Of a stretch of DNA of 33,970 bases, positions 1 through 7,662 are shown one piece after another (positions within the stretch are counted from its first letter, which is position 1; every line of letters begins with the position of its first letter). This stretch comes from an uncultured Nitratifractor sp. (lineage in GTDB: Bacteria; Campylobacterota; Campylobacteria; Campylobacterales; Sulfurovaceae), in the NCBI GenBank assembly GCA_947311565.1, contig CAMZLH010000013.1, positions 1 through 33,970 of the forward strand. The letters are read 5' to 3'. Under the pieces are notes generated by a model that had not been told where the DNA came from, ran no database searches, and saw only the letters and a program-made list of their open reading frames with translations. The translations under genes were made by a program, and so were the position numbers.

Positions 1-59
1 AGCTCCAAAACAAGCTCATCATTACAAATAACGGCTTCAACAAGAAAAACAATATACAT
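1..59 (-). CDS. Possible 5' end of an unknown gene, cut by the window edge
   Basis: An open frame starts with ATG at 59 on the minus strand and runs off the left edge after 19 codons; it reads MYIVFLVEAVICNDELVLE. A TTG lies directly before the ATG and a stop just before that, so the start is well bounded. A TATAAT box about 54 bases upstream supports transcription in this direction. The Shine-Dalgarno sequence is weak, and 19 residues are too few to assign a family. It could be a chance frame. Confidence 0.35.
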   Translation of the reverse strand, partial: MYIVFLVEAVICNDELVLE

Positions 60-111
60 CAACTACCGACTCATTATTTTAACATAATTTGTTTGGTTTG
101 AGTGGTAGTTG
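60..111. repeat. Imperfect inverted repeat in the leader of the truncated gene
   Basis: CAACTACCGACTC at 60-72 is complementary to GAGTGGTAGTTG at 100-111 apart from one extra base. The repeat lies between the TATAAT box at 113-118 and the ATG at 59, so it could be an operator over the transcription start or a 5'-leader hairpin. Function is not known. Confidence 0.4.
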
Positions 112-112
112 T

Positions 113-118
113 ATTATA
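113..118 (-). promoter_or_regulatory. -10 box (TATAAT) for the truncated minus-strand gene
   Basis: There is an exact TATAAT on the minus strand, predicting a transcript start near 106 and a leader of about 47 bases. No -35 box is obvious, which is usual for sigma-70 promoters in Campylobacterota. Confidence 0.4.
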
Positions 119-146
119 CAAACAAGTTAAAAGTTTGTGATAATTT

Positions 147-180
147 AAAAAGATAAGATAACCCAGTCAGGCTGGGTTAT
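147..180 (-). terminator. Intrinsic terminator downstream of acnB
   Basis: ATAACCCAG (158-166) and CTGGGTTAT (172-180) form a perfect 9-bp stem with a 5-base loop. On the minus strand the stem is followed by TTATCTTTTT. It lies about 90 bases beyond the acnB stop codon and is oriented to end that transcript. Confidence 0.75.
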
Positions 181-231
181 AACGGAGTGTTTATTTGTTT
201 ATAAAAGATAAAACAAAAACTGTATAAAAAA

Positions 232-263
232 GCTTTCAGCCTTTCGCTTTAAGCATTCAGCTT
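232..263. repeat. AGC/TTT-rich repeat downstream of acnB
   Basis: A short run of AGCTTTC-like units starts just after the acnB stop. It contains GCTTTAAGCATT at 246-257, which recurs exactly at 33943-33954 near the other end of the window. On the minus strand it can form a weak stem ending in GCTTTTTT, so it may help terminate acnB transcription. Confidence 0.4.
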
Positions 264-266
264 AAA

Positions 267-2834
267 TTAGCTAACCATTGCTTCTAGCTCTTCTTTTGTT
301 ACTTTATTAAAGTTTAGGTATCTGTAAACATCATCAAACTGGTCTGGTTTGATTTTACTGCTTACTATCTCTATATACTCCTCTTTTGTTGGTAGTTTTC
401 CTTTTAGGGCTACTACTGCTGCTAGTTCTGCACTTCCTAGGTAAACTTGTGAATCTTTTCCTAATCTGTTGTCAAAGTTTCTTGTACTTGTAGAGAAGAC
501 AAAAGCTCCTTGCGCAACTTGTGCTTGGTTACCCATACAAAGGCTACACCCTGGTATTTCTGTTCTTGCACCTGCTGTGCCAAATGCCGAGTAGTATCCC
601 TCTTCGATTAGTGTCTTTTCATCCATTTTTGTTGGTGGTGCAATCCATAGTTTAGATTTTACTTGACCTTCACCTTTTAGTACTTCGCCTAGTGCTCTAA
701 ACAATCCTATGTTTGTCATACAGCTTCCTACGAATACTTCATCTATCTCTGTTCTTAAACCAGCTTCGTGAATTTCGCTTAGTGTTTTAACATCATCTGG
801 ATCGTTTGGACAAGCTAAAATTGGCTCTTTTATTTCATCTAAGTTTATCTCGATTACTGCTGCATATTTTGCGTTTTCATCTCTATCTAAAAGCTCTGGG
901 TTTGCTATCCAGTCTCTCATTTTTTGAGCTCTTCTCTCTAGTGTTGCTTTATCTTCGTAACCTTGGTTAATTAGCTCTTCGATTAGTGCGATATTAGACT
1001 CTAGATACTCGATAATTGGCTCTTTATTTAGCTTAACTGTACATGCTGCTGCACTTCTCTCTGCACTTGCATCACTTAGCTCAAATGCTTGTTCACATTT
1101 TAAATCTTCTAAGCCCTCTATCTCTAAAATTCTACCTGCAAAGATATTCTTTTTACCCTTCTTCTCTACTGTTAAAAGACCATCTTTAATTGCTTGGTAT
1201 GGAATTGCATTTACTAAATCTCTTAGCACAATACCTGGTTGCATTTTACCTTTAAACTTAACCAAAACAGACTCTGGCATAGTAAGTGGCATCATACCTG
1301 TAACTGCTGCAAACGCAACAAGCCCACTACCTGCAGGAAAGCTAATACCTATTGGGAATCTTGTATGGCTATCTCCACCAGTTCCTACAGTATCTGCTAA
1401 ACACATTCTGTTTAACCAAGAGTGAATAACACCATCGCCTGGGCGTAAGATAAACCCTTTTCTGCTTGTCCAGAATTTTGGAAGAGTATGCTGTAGCTCT
1501 ATATCTGCTGGTTTTGGATATGCAGCAGTATGGCAGAAGCTTTGCAGAACAAAATCTGCACCAAAGTTTAGAGCTGCTAACTCTTTAATTTCATCTCTTG
1601 TCATTGGTCCTGTTGTATCTTGAGAACCAACAGTTGAACATACTGGCTCACAGTAAGTTCCTGGTTTTACACCCTCGATACCACACGCTTTTCCAACCAT
1701 TTTTTGAGCTAGTGTAAAACCTGCACCATCATCTGCTGGAATATCTGGAGCCATAAAGATATCTCCTGCATCCATACCTAGCGCCTCTCTTGCTTTTGCA
1801 GTTAAGCCTTTACCAATAATTAGTGGTATTCTACCACCTGCTCTCATCTCGTCTGGTAGAGTATTTGGCTCTAAGTTAAACTCGCTAACTACACTACCAT
1901 CTTTTTCGATAACGCCATCGTATGGCCTAATTGTAATAACATCGCCAGTCTCTAATTTTTCTGATGCTGCTTGAATTGGAAGACACCCGCTATCTTCTGC
2001 TGTATTAAAGAAGATTGGCGCAATAATAGTACCAATTACAACCCCACCAGTTCTTTTGTTTGGAATACCTGGAATATCGTGTCCAAAGTGCCATTGAACC
2101 GAGTTTATACCAGACTTTCTAGAACTTCCTGTTCCTACAACATCACCAACATATGCAAGGTCGTGACCCTTCTCTTTAAGCTTTGCTATTGTCTCTAAAG
2201 GTTGTTCCATTCTTGCACCTAACATAGAGTTTGCATGTAGTGGAATATCTGCTCTTGTAAACGCTTCGCTAGCTGGACTTAGGTCATCTGTGTTTGTTTC
2301 GCCTGGAACTTTGTAAACTGTAACTGTAATCTCTTTTGGAAGTGGCTCTTTATTTTTAAACCACTCAGCATTCGCCCAAGACTCAACAACCTCTTTTGCA
2401 TAGCTGTTGCCATCGTCCATAAGCTTTTTAACATCATTAAATGCATCATAAACTAAAATTGTATTTTTAAGCTCTTTAACAGCTGCTGTTACTAAAGCAT
2501 CGTCTAATGTAAGTGCATTTACAAGTGGCGCAACATTAAAACCACCAAGCATTTTACCTAAAATCTCAATTGCTTCAAGTGGGCTAATTACTTCACACTT
2601 TGCATCGCCTGTTACAACATCGTTTAAAAATGCTGCCTTTACATAAGCTGCATCATCAACACCTGCTGGAACATGATTTTTGATTAAATCTAAAAGATAA
2701 TCTGCCTCTTTTGCTGGAGACTCTTTTAGTAGCTCTACTAACTCGGCTGTCTGCTTAGCTGTTAGTGGTAGTGGTGGAACATTAAGCTCTGCTCTCTCTT
2801 GTGTATGTTTTTTATAATCTTCAATTAGTGACAT
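267..2834 (-). CDS. acnB: Aconitate hydratase B (bifunctional aconitase / 2-methylisocitrate dehydratase family)
   Basis: This 855-aa protein interconverts citrate and isocitrate in the TCA cycle; AcnB enzymes may also handle 2-methylisocitrate. The length and domain order fit AcnB: an N-terminal HEAT-like domain (about 1-160), the swivel domain moved to the N-terminal half (about 165-375, with the TNTDDLSPA motif), then the three core domains. The 4Fe-4S cysteines are visible as GSC at 705 and CSLC at 763 and 766, closely matching the E. coli positions. The start at 2834 is chosen because GGAG sits just upstream and the protein then begins [10 protein letters not shown], typical of the family; a longer frame to 2876 has no such support. 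The gene is monocistronic, with its own promoter and terminator. Confidence 0.97.
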   Translation of the reverse strand: MSLIEDYKKHTQERAELNVPPLPLTAKQTAELVELLKESPAKEADYLLDLIKNHVPAGVDDAAYVKAAFLNDVVTGDAKCEVISPLEAIEILGKMLGGFNVAPLVNALTLDDALVTAAVKELKNTILVYDAFNDVKKLMDDGNSYAKEVVESWANAEWFKNKEPLPKEITVTVYKVPGETNTDDLSPASEAFTRADIPLHANSMLGARMEQPLETIAKLKEKGHDLAYVGDVVGTGSSRKSGINSVQWHFGHDIPGIPNKRTGGVVIGTIIAPIFFNTAEDSGCLPIQAASEKLETGDVITIRPYDGVIEKDGSVVSEFNLEPNTLPDEMRAGGRIPLIIGKGLTAKAREALGMDAGDIFMAPDIPADDGAGFTLAQKMVGKACGIEGVKPGTYCEPVCSTVGSQDTTGPMTRDEIKELAALNFGADFVLQSFCHTAAYPKPADIELQHTLPKFWTSRKGFILRPGDGVIHSWLNRMCLADTVGTGGDSHTRFPIGISFPAGSGLVAFAAVTGMMPLTMPESVLVKFKGKMQPGIVLRDLVNAIPYQAIKDGLLTVEKKGKKNIFAGRILEIEGLEDLKCEQAFELSDASAERSAAACTVKLNKEPIIEYLESNIALIEELINQGYEDKATLERRAQKMRDWIANPELLDRDENAKYAAVIEINLDEIKEPILACPNDPDDVKTLSEIHEAGLRTEIDEVFVGSCMTNIGLFRALGEVLKGEGQVKSKLWIAPPTKMDEKTLIEEGYYSAFGTAGARTEIPGCSLCMGNQAQVAQGAFVFSTSTRNFDNRLGKDSQVYLGSAELAAVVALKGKLPTKEEYIEIVSSKIKPDQFDDVYRYLNFNKVTKEELEAMVS

Positions 2835-2956
2835 TTGGTTCACTCCTATTAAAATTTGATAACTAAATAGTAGCAAAAATATGATTTAAAATAGAACCAA
2901 ATATCAAATGGCATAGTATATAAATAATGATTATGTATCGTATTGTTACAAAGTAT

Positions 2957-2962
2957 ATTATA
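2957..2962 (-). promoter_or_regulatory. Probable -10 box of acnB
   Basis: An exact TATAAT on the minus strand predicts a start near 2950 and a leader of about 116 bases. A second candidate, TATACT at 2915-2920, would give a shorter leader. A GTGTT/AACAC palindrome (2963-2976) abuts the -10 box, and GTTACAAAGTA at 2945-2955 overlaps the predicted start region. That 11-mer also occurs upstream of ccoN. Confidence 0.4.
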
Positions 2963-2988
2963 GTGTTACTAAACACCCCAACAGGGCG

Positions 2989-5175
2989 CTAAAGTATCTC
3001 TCTACTACCTTTATTATTAGGTGCGCTTAAAACCCCCATTTTCTCTAGTTGATCTATAATATTTGCAGATCTATTATATCCAATTTGTAATTTTCTTTGT
3101 AGGTATGATATAGAGGTTTTTCTATCAACTAAGACTACCTCTTTTGCCTTTTCGTATAGCTCATCTAACTCCATATTACTTGGCAAATCTCCACTATCAC
3201 TCTCGCCCTCTACTTTAAAGTAGCTTTCATCGTACTCTGGAGCTCTTTGCGCTTTTAGAAACTCTACAATCTCTTCTACCTCTTCTTCGGTATTCCATGG
3301 AGCGTGTAGTCTAACTAAACCACTAGCCCCTGGCGGAGTAAATAGAGCATCTCCACGACCAAGTAGAGCTTCTGCACCCATTGCATCTAAAATAACTTTA
3401 GAGTCAATTTTCTGCCCTACTCTATAACTAAGTCTTGCAGGTAAGTTAGCTTTTATTAAACCTGTTACAACATCTACACTAGGACGTTGCGTTGCAACAA
3501 TTATATGTATTCCAGCAGCTCTAGCCATTTGAGCAAGTCTTGCAATAGAGTACTCTACCTCTTTACCACCTGTCATCATAAGGTCTGCTAGCTCATCTAT
3601 TACTACAACAATAAATGGCATAGTCTCCTCTTTATTCTTTTTGGCTCTTTGATTATAGTTGTCTATATTTTTTACTTTAGTTTTTGCCATTAACTGGTAT
3701 CTTCTCTCCATCTCTTTAACCAAGTTTGCAAGAGCAATAATTGCCTTTTTAGGCTCTATAATTACTGGTGTTAATAGATGAGGAATATCATTATATATAG
3801 AGAACTCCAACATCTTTGGATCTATTAGTATCAGCCTTAGACTATCTGGATCGTTACGATACAACAAAGATAAAATCATAGCATTTATACCAACAGACTT
3901 ACCACTACCTGTAGTTCCTGCAATTAATAGATGTGGCAACTTTTTAATATCGGTTACAAAAGGGTTACCTACAATATCTTTACCTAAAGCAACAGCTAGT
4001 GGAGATTTAGAATTTTTAAAGAGTTTACTCTCTAAAATATCTCTTAAATATATTGTCTCAAAACTATCGTTTGGTATCTCTATACCTACTACATCTTTAC
4101 CAGGAATTGGTGCTTGAATACGAATAGTCTCTGCACTTAAAGCCATTGCCAAATCATCTTGTAAATTTAAGATCTTAGATACCTTTACATGCGGAGCTGG
4201 TTTAAATTCGAAAGTAGTAACAAGAGGTCCTGTGTATGTTCTTGCAATATCACCATCTATTTTAAATAACTTTAGCTTATCTATTAGCTCTCTGCTTTTT
4301 TTATCTATTTCAGCTTCGTTTACTTTTACTTTCTCTTTTTTAGGTAGTTGCAAAAACTCTAATTTTGGTAGCTTAAAGTTTTTAGGTTTTTCAACCTGCC
4401 CTACTTCTAGCTCTTTTAGAAGCTCTTGATTCTCCTCTAGTTTATCTACAATTACTACAGAAGACTTATCACTTTTTTCTACACTTTTTGCTTGATTAGT
4501 ACTACTTTTTTTCTTACTCTCATCTACTTCTTTCTCTACTTTTGTGCTATTTTTTACAATCTTTTTCTCTTTTTTTACTCTTGTCTCTTTTCTCTTTACT
4601 ACTTTAGGTTTTACCTCTTTTTTAATTGTTATATCAACAAGTGGCTCTAAAGTGGGAGTATCTCTTTTTATAAATATTTTACTATAAATAAAATCGTAGT
4701 AGCTATTTAGCTCTTTTATTAATCTATAATACTCATACTTTATATTATCTACTGATAAGCTTTTAATTATCTCTGAGATATCTTTTTGACTAATTAATGT
4801 TAAAGATAGTACTAAAGATAGAAAAAATAGAAACCACAACCCAGCAACACCAATATATGAAACTAAAGATGAGTATAAAATATTACTAATTAAACCACCA
4901 TACCTAGTGATTAGCGATTGAAATATAAGTATCGATACAAATAGTAAAATCCAACCTAAATATGGATCTACCTTCTCTTTAAGTCTTGGGTTTTTACTGA
5001 AATTAATTAATGGAATAAGTATAAATATAAAGTCTATATACGAAACATAGCCAAATAATTTTACATTCCAACTACCAATTGTACTGCCTACAACACCTAC
5101 AGTATTTGCGTCGTGAAATATTGTTGAAAATAGTATATACATTAATATAGTAAATATTGTTATAATTGTTAACAT
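2989..5175 (-). CDS. ftsK: DNA translocase FtsK
   Basis: This 728-aa protein is the septal, membrane-anchored ATPase that pumps the chromosome termini apart and links division with dimer resolution. Four hydrophobic segments fill about residues 1-130, followed by a Lys/Glu-rich linker (about 190-300). The RecA-like motor has Walker A GTTGSGKS with Lys426 and Walker B VVVIDELADL. The C-terminal winged-helix gamma domain (about 660-728, with SISYLQRKLQIGYNRSANIID) recognises the directing DNA sites. The linker is short compared with enterobacterial FtsK, as is usual in this phylum. AGGA lies six bases before the ATG. The gene is transcribed away from HU and stands alone. Confidence 0.97.
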   Translation of the reverse strand: MLTIITIFTILMYILFSTIFHDANTVGVVGSTIGSWNVKLFGYVSYIDFIFILIPLINFSKNPRLKEKVDPYLGWILLFVSILIFQSLITRYGGLISNILYSSLVSYIGVAGLWFLFFLSLVLSLTLISQKDISEIIKSLSVDNIKYEYYRLIKELNSYYDFIYSKIFIKRDTPTLEPLVDITIKKEVKPKVVKRKETRVKKEKKIVKNSTKVEKEVDESKKKSSTNQAKSVEKSDKSSVVIVDKLEENQELLKELEVGQVEKPKNFKLPKLEFLQLPKKEKVKVNEAEIDKKSRELIDKLKLFKIDGDIARTYTGPLVTTFEFKPAPHVKVSKILNLQDDLAMALSAETIRIQAPIPGKDVVGIEIPNDSFETIYLRDILESKLFKNSKSPLAVALGKDIVGNPFVTDIKKLPHLLIAGTTGSGKSVGINAMILSLLYRNDPDSLRLILIDPKMLEFSIYNDIPHLLTPVIIEPKKAIIALANLVKEMERRYQLMAKTKVKNIDNYNQRAKKNKEETMPFIVVVIDELADLMMTGGKEVEYSIARLAQMARAAGIHIIVATQRPSVDVVTGLIKANLPARLSYRVGQKIDSKVILDAMGAEALLGRGDALFTPPGASGLVRLHAPWNTEEEVEEIVEFLKAQRAPEYDESYFKVEGESDSGDLPSNMELDELYEKAKEVVLVDRKTSISYLQRKLQIGYNRSANIIDQLEKMGVLSAPNNKGSREIL

Positions 5176-5201
5176 ATAGTGTCCTAAAAATCTTTACTGT
5201 A

Positions 5202-5207
5202 ATTATA
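5202..5207 (-). promoter_or_regulatory. -10 box of ftsK
   Basis: An exact TATAAT on the minus strand predicts a start near 5195, about 20 bases before the ftsK ATG. The left arm of the inverted repeat at 5224-5240 would fall in the -30 to -45 region of this promoter. Confidence 0.5.
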
Positions 5208-5223
5208 TCGTATAAAGATACTA

Positions 5224-5304
5224 AATACCTGACCACTTATCAATATAAACTAGATACTTAAACCACTATTAACATACTCTTCTATTTATGAGTGGTCAGG
5301 TATT
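5224..5304. repeat. 81-bp element with 17-bp inverted ends
   Basis: AATACCTGACCACTTAT (5224-5240) pairs with ATGAGTGGTCAGGTATT (5288-5304) over 17 positions, with a single G-T and no gap. About 47 A/T-rich bases lie between the arms. It could be a pair of operator half-sites, a cruciform, or a small decayed mobile-type repeat. No transposase or target duplication is evident. Confidence 0.6.
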
Positions 5305-5459
5305 CTCTACTATCTTTAAGTAAATATCCTCACATTTTAGCTAATATTAGAAGTTTAATTAAATCTAATATAGAGTAAAAAATCTTCAAAATATAGGGCT
5401 TTATAAGAACTAAAATTAATAAAAAAATATTTTTTAAATTATAATATTTCATTTTGTCA

Positions 5460-5465
5460 TATAAT
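5460..5465 (+). promoter_or_regulatory. -10 box of the HU gene
   Basis: An exact TATAAT predicts a start near 5472 and a leader of about 58 bases. Another TATAAT lies 20 bases upstream at 5440-5445. The surrounding poly-A and poly-T tracts resemble the periodic A/T signal that replaces the -35 box in this phylum. Confidence 0.5.
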
Positions 5466-5529
5466 TTAAATTCACTAGCATAAATTGGATAAAATTCTTA
5501 TATATAAAAAATACCATAAGGAAATTAAG

Positions 5530-5808
5530 ATGAAAAAATCTATGCTTATAACAGAGATATCAGAAAAAACGGGTCTTCCCAAGTCGGAAGTGGAGGTTAT
5601 AGTAAACTCAATGCTAGACTCTATAACAGATGCACTTAAAGCAAGAGAAGCAGTTTCGTTTATTGGATTTGGATCATTTGTGCCAGTAAAGAAAAATGCT
5701 AGAGAGATATATATCCCTGGAACAACAAATAAAGTACAAGTAGAAGAGAAATATGGAATAAGATTTAAACCTAGCAAAAAATTAAAAACTATTATAGAAG
5801 AGGCATAG
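5530..5808 (+). CDS. hup: HU-family DNA-binding protein
   Basis: This 92-aa nucleoid protein of the HU/IHF family bends DNA as a dimer. The family pattern is clear: the N-terminal dimerisation helices (LITEISEKTGLPKSEVEVIV), the FIGFGSF turn, the DNA-binding arm region, and the closing RFKPSKKLK. The start at 5530 gives the usual 90-residue family length and has AAGGA eight bases upstream. A frame open from 5485 would add 15 residues that do not belong to the fold. HU and IHF subunits cannot be told apart with certainty here; HU is more likely because the gene is single. Confidence 0.93.
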   Translation: MKKSMLITEISEKTGLPKSEVEVIVNSMLDSITDALKAREAVSFIGFGSFVPVKKNAREIYIPGTTNKVQVEEKYGIRFKPSKKLKTIIEEA

Positions 5809-5865
5809 ATAAAGCCTACTTTAATACAAATTACCCTACAATTTCATCTATCTTTTATTTAAGAT

Positions 5866-5951
5866 GCCTCGGTGGTGGAATTGGTAGACACGCTAGATTC
5901 AAAATCTGGTGGGCTTTGCTCGTGTCGGTTCGAATCCGACCCGAGGTACCA
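5866..5951 (+). tRNA. tRNA-Leu (anticodon CAA)
   Basis: This is a class II tRNA with a long variable arm. The acceptor stem is GCCTCGG against CCGAGGT (5941-5947), giving an unusual G1-U72 wobble at the end. The discriminator A and an encoded CCA follow at 5948-5951. The D arm contains TTGGTAGACA and the T arm GGTTCGAATCC. The anticodon loop TTCAAAA places CAA at 5900-5902, so it decodes UUG. It lies 57 bases after HU on the same strand and could be cotranscribed with it. No integrase or attachment-site duplicate is seen beside it. Confidence 0.95.
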
Positions 5952-6017
5952 CAACTATTTAACCCTACATTTCAACACATACTTTCAAAATTTAACAATA
6001 TAGAGTAGTTTTTTTGA

Positions 6018-6023
6018 TATACT
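6018..6023 (+). promoter_or_regulatory. Candidate -10 box for the ubiX-coaD-tmk-hisS run
   Basis: TATACT preceded by a run of seven T predicts a start near 6030, giving a leader of about 73 bases before the TTG start of ubiX. It is the best -10 match between the tRNA and ubiX, but it is not a perfect consensus. Confidence 0.35.
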
Positions 6024-6102
6024 TTTACTAGGATATTAGTTAGTAGAATTTACTATTTAGAGCTACTTACTAAACCATAAAACCCTTAATTTAGGACTTT
6101 AC

Positions 6103-6624
6103 TTGAAATTAGCAGTAGCAATTAGTGGCGCAAGTGGTGTTGAACTTGGATTTAAATTTATAGAGTATCTGCCAAAATATATTAAACCATTTGTAGTTAT
6201 AAGCGAAAGTGCAAAAGTGGTACAAAAGTTTGAGAGAGAAAACATTACACTCTTTGATAACTCTACTATAGAGGCTTCAATCTCAAGTGGCTCTTTCGGA
6301 GTAGATGCAACCGCAATAATCCCTTGCTCTATGAACACTTTAGCAAAAATTGCATGTGGAATTAGCGATAATCTAACCACTAGAGTAGCCGCAGTTGCAC
6401 TTAAAGAGCAAAAAAAGCTTCTACTAGCCCCAAGAGAGATGCCACTATCTGCAATAGCTTTAGATAATATGCAAAAGTTAGCATCTCTAGGAGTAGTTAT
6501 ATCACCGCCAATAGTTGGATACTATGCCAATATTAAAACACTTGAAGATATGGAGAGATTTATTATTGGAAAATGGTATGATTCTCTTAGAATCGAACAC
6601 AATTTATTTAAAAGATGGAGTTAG
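6103..6624 (+). CDS. ubiX: Flavin prenyltransferase UbiX
   Basis: This 173-aa enzyme joins dimethylallyl phosphate to FMN, making the prenyl-FMN cofactor of UbiD-type decarboxylases. That would serve quinone or futalosine-route menaquinone synthesis here. The N-terminal flavin-binding ISGASG motif (7-12), the PCSMNTLAKIACGISDNL stretch and the PREMPLS motif mark the family. The start is TTG at 6103, supported by AGGA seven bases upstream and by the protein then beginning MKLAVAISGASG; no in-frame ATG would keep this motif. It is the first gene of a tight run, with coaD only four bases downstream. No ubiD is present in the window. Confidence 0.93.
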   Translation: MKLAVAISGASGVELGFKFIEYLPKYIKPFVVISESAKVVQKFERENITLFDNSTIEASISSGSFGVDATAIIPCSMNTLAKIACGISDNLTTRVAAVALKEQKKLLLAPREMPLSAIALDNMQKLASLGVVISPPIVGYYANIKTLEDMERFIIGKWYDSLRIEHNLFKRWS

Positions 6625-6628
6625 TTAA

Positions 6629-7090
6629 ATGAAAAAAGCGATATATCCAGGAACATTTGACCCAATTACATTTGGGCATTTAGATATTATAAAGAGAGCT
6701 TGTAAAGTTTTTGATAAAATATATGTTGCAGTTTCAGAAAACAAAGCAAAAAAACCTATGTTTAGTTACGAAAAAAGAGTAGAGTTAGTAAAAGCTGTTA
6801 CAAAAGATTTACCAAAAATAGAGGTAATTGGTTTTGATGGTCTGCTTGTAGACTTAAGCGACAAATTAGAAGCAAATACAATTATAAGAGGGCTTAGGGC
6901 AGTTAGCGATTTTGAGTATGAGTTACAGATGGGTTATGCAAATGCCTCTTTAAAAGAGGAGCTAGATACTATATATCTGATGCCAAGTTTGCAGTATGCT
7001 TTTATTAGTTCATCTATTGTAAGGGCAATTTTAAGCCATGGTGGCAAGGTTGATCACCTGCTTCCAAAAGAAGTTTTGGAGAAGATTTAG
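6629..7090 (+). CDS. coaD: Pantetheine-phosphate adenylyltransferase
   Basis: This 153-aa enzyme transfers AMP from ATP to 4'-phosphopantetheine, the penultimate step of coenzyme A synthesis, in the cytoplasm. It is a nucleotidyltransferase with the N-terminal YPGTFDPITFGH motif (the T/HxGH active-site signature) and the C-terminal ISSSIVR motif. Its length is normal for CoaD. It begins four bases after ubiX, and its TAG stop shares its last base with the GTG start of tmk, so the two are surely cotranscribed and probably translationally coupled. Confidence 0.97.
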   Translation: MKKAIYPGTFDPITFGHLDIIKRACKVFDKIYVAVSENKAKKPMFSYEKRVELVKAVTKDLPKIEVIGFDGLLVDLSDKLEANTIIRGLRAVSDFEYELQMGYANASLKEELDTIYLMPSLQYAFISSSIVRAILSHGGKVDHLLPKEVLEKI

Positions 7091-7662
7091 TGTATATATT
7101 GTTTGAAGGAATAGATGGCTGTGGCAAAAGCACACAAATAGAGCTTTTAAAGAGCCATTTTAATGCAGTTGTAACAAAAGAGCCAGGTGGCACAAAACTA
7201 GGAGTCAAGCTTAGAGAGATTTTGCTTCATAGCGATGTTAAATCTAAAGAGGCAGAGCTTTTGCTATTTTTAGCAGACCGTGCAGAGCACTTTAAAGAGG
7301 TAATAGAGCCAAATTTAGATAAATATATTTTATCAGATAGGGGTTTTATATCGGGTATTGCCTATGCTATGAGTGGGGGCTTTGATATGAACTTTTTAAT
7401 AGAGCTTAACCGTTTTGCCCTAAGTGGTATAATGCCTCAAAAAGTAGTTTTATTTACTATTACAAAAGAAGAGGCGATAAAAAGGGTTCACACCCGTGGA
7501 GAGTTAGATAAAATAGAGAGTCGTGGGTTTGACTATTTAATGCAAATTCAAGATAATATGCTAAAAGTAGTAGATCATTTAGAGATAGAGACTCTAATAG
7601 TAGATGCTTCAAAGTCTATCGAAGAGATAAATAAAGAGATTATAAATTTTATAGGAGAGTAG
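7090..7662 (+). CDS. tmk: Thymidylate kinase
   Basis: This 190-aa enzyme phosphorylates dTMP to dTDP for DNA synthesis. The P-loop GIDGCGKST covers residues 7-15, the SDRGFISG motif corresponds to the DRx substrate-binding segment, and RGELDKIE occupies the LID position. The start is GTG at 7090, overlapping the coaD stop by one base; it is the only start that keeps the P-loop strand complete. hisS begins directly after the stop codon with no spacer. Confidence 0.95.
   Translation: MYILFEGIDGCGKSTQIELLKSHFNAVVTKEPGGTKLGVKLREILLHSDVKSKEAELLLFLADRAEHFKEVIEPNLDKYILSDRGFISGIAYAMSGGFDMNFLIELNRFALSGIMPQKVVLFTITKEEAIKRVHTRGELDKIESRGFDYLMQIQDNMLKVVDHLEIETLIVDASKSIEEINKEIINFIGE

Larger units (their letters stand above)
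5176..5529. other. Divergent intergenic region between ftsK and HU (354 bases)
   Basis: No coding frame is supported here. The stretch holds the ftsK promoter (minus), an 81-bp element with long inverted ends (5224-5304), and an extremely A/T-rich plus-strand promoter area (5400-5470) with two TATAAT boxes, at 5440-5445 and 5460-5465. Confidence 0.6.

Noticed and set aside
232-263. AGCTTT units as a CRISPR array
   Set aside because: Units are 7-9 bases, without regular spacers and without cas genes.
2835-2876. Longer acnB start at 2876
   Set aside because: The ATG at 2834 has GGAG upstream and the usual AcnB N-terminus; the extra 14 residues span that ribosome site.
2968-2994. GC-containing stem after ftsK (GGGCGC region) as a terminator
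   Set aside because: It needs two G-U pairs in six and has no T-run; too weak to list, although ftsK must end somewhere in this gap.
5485-5529. Longer HU start at 5485
   Set aside because: HU proteins are about 90 residues and begin near this MKK; AAGGA lies just before 5530.
5866-5951. tRNA-Leu as an integration site of a mobile element
   Set aside because: No integrase, no repeated tRNA end and only housekeeping genes follow.
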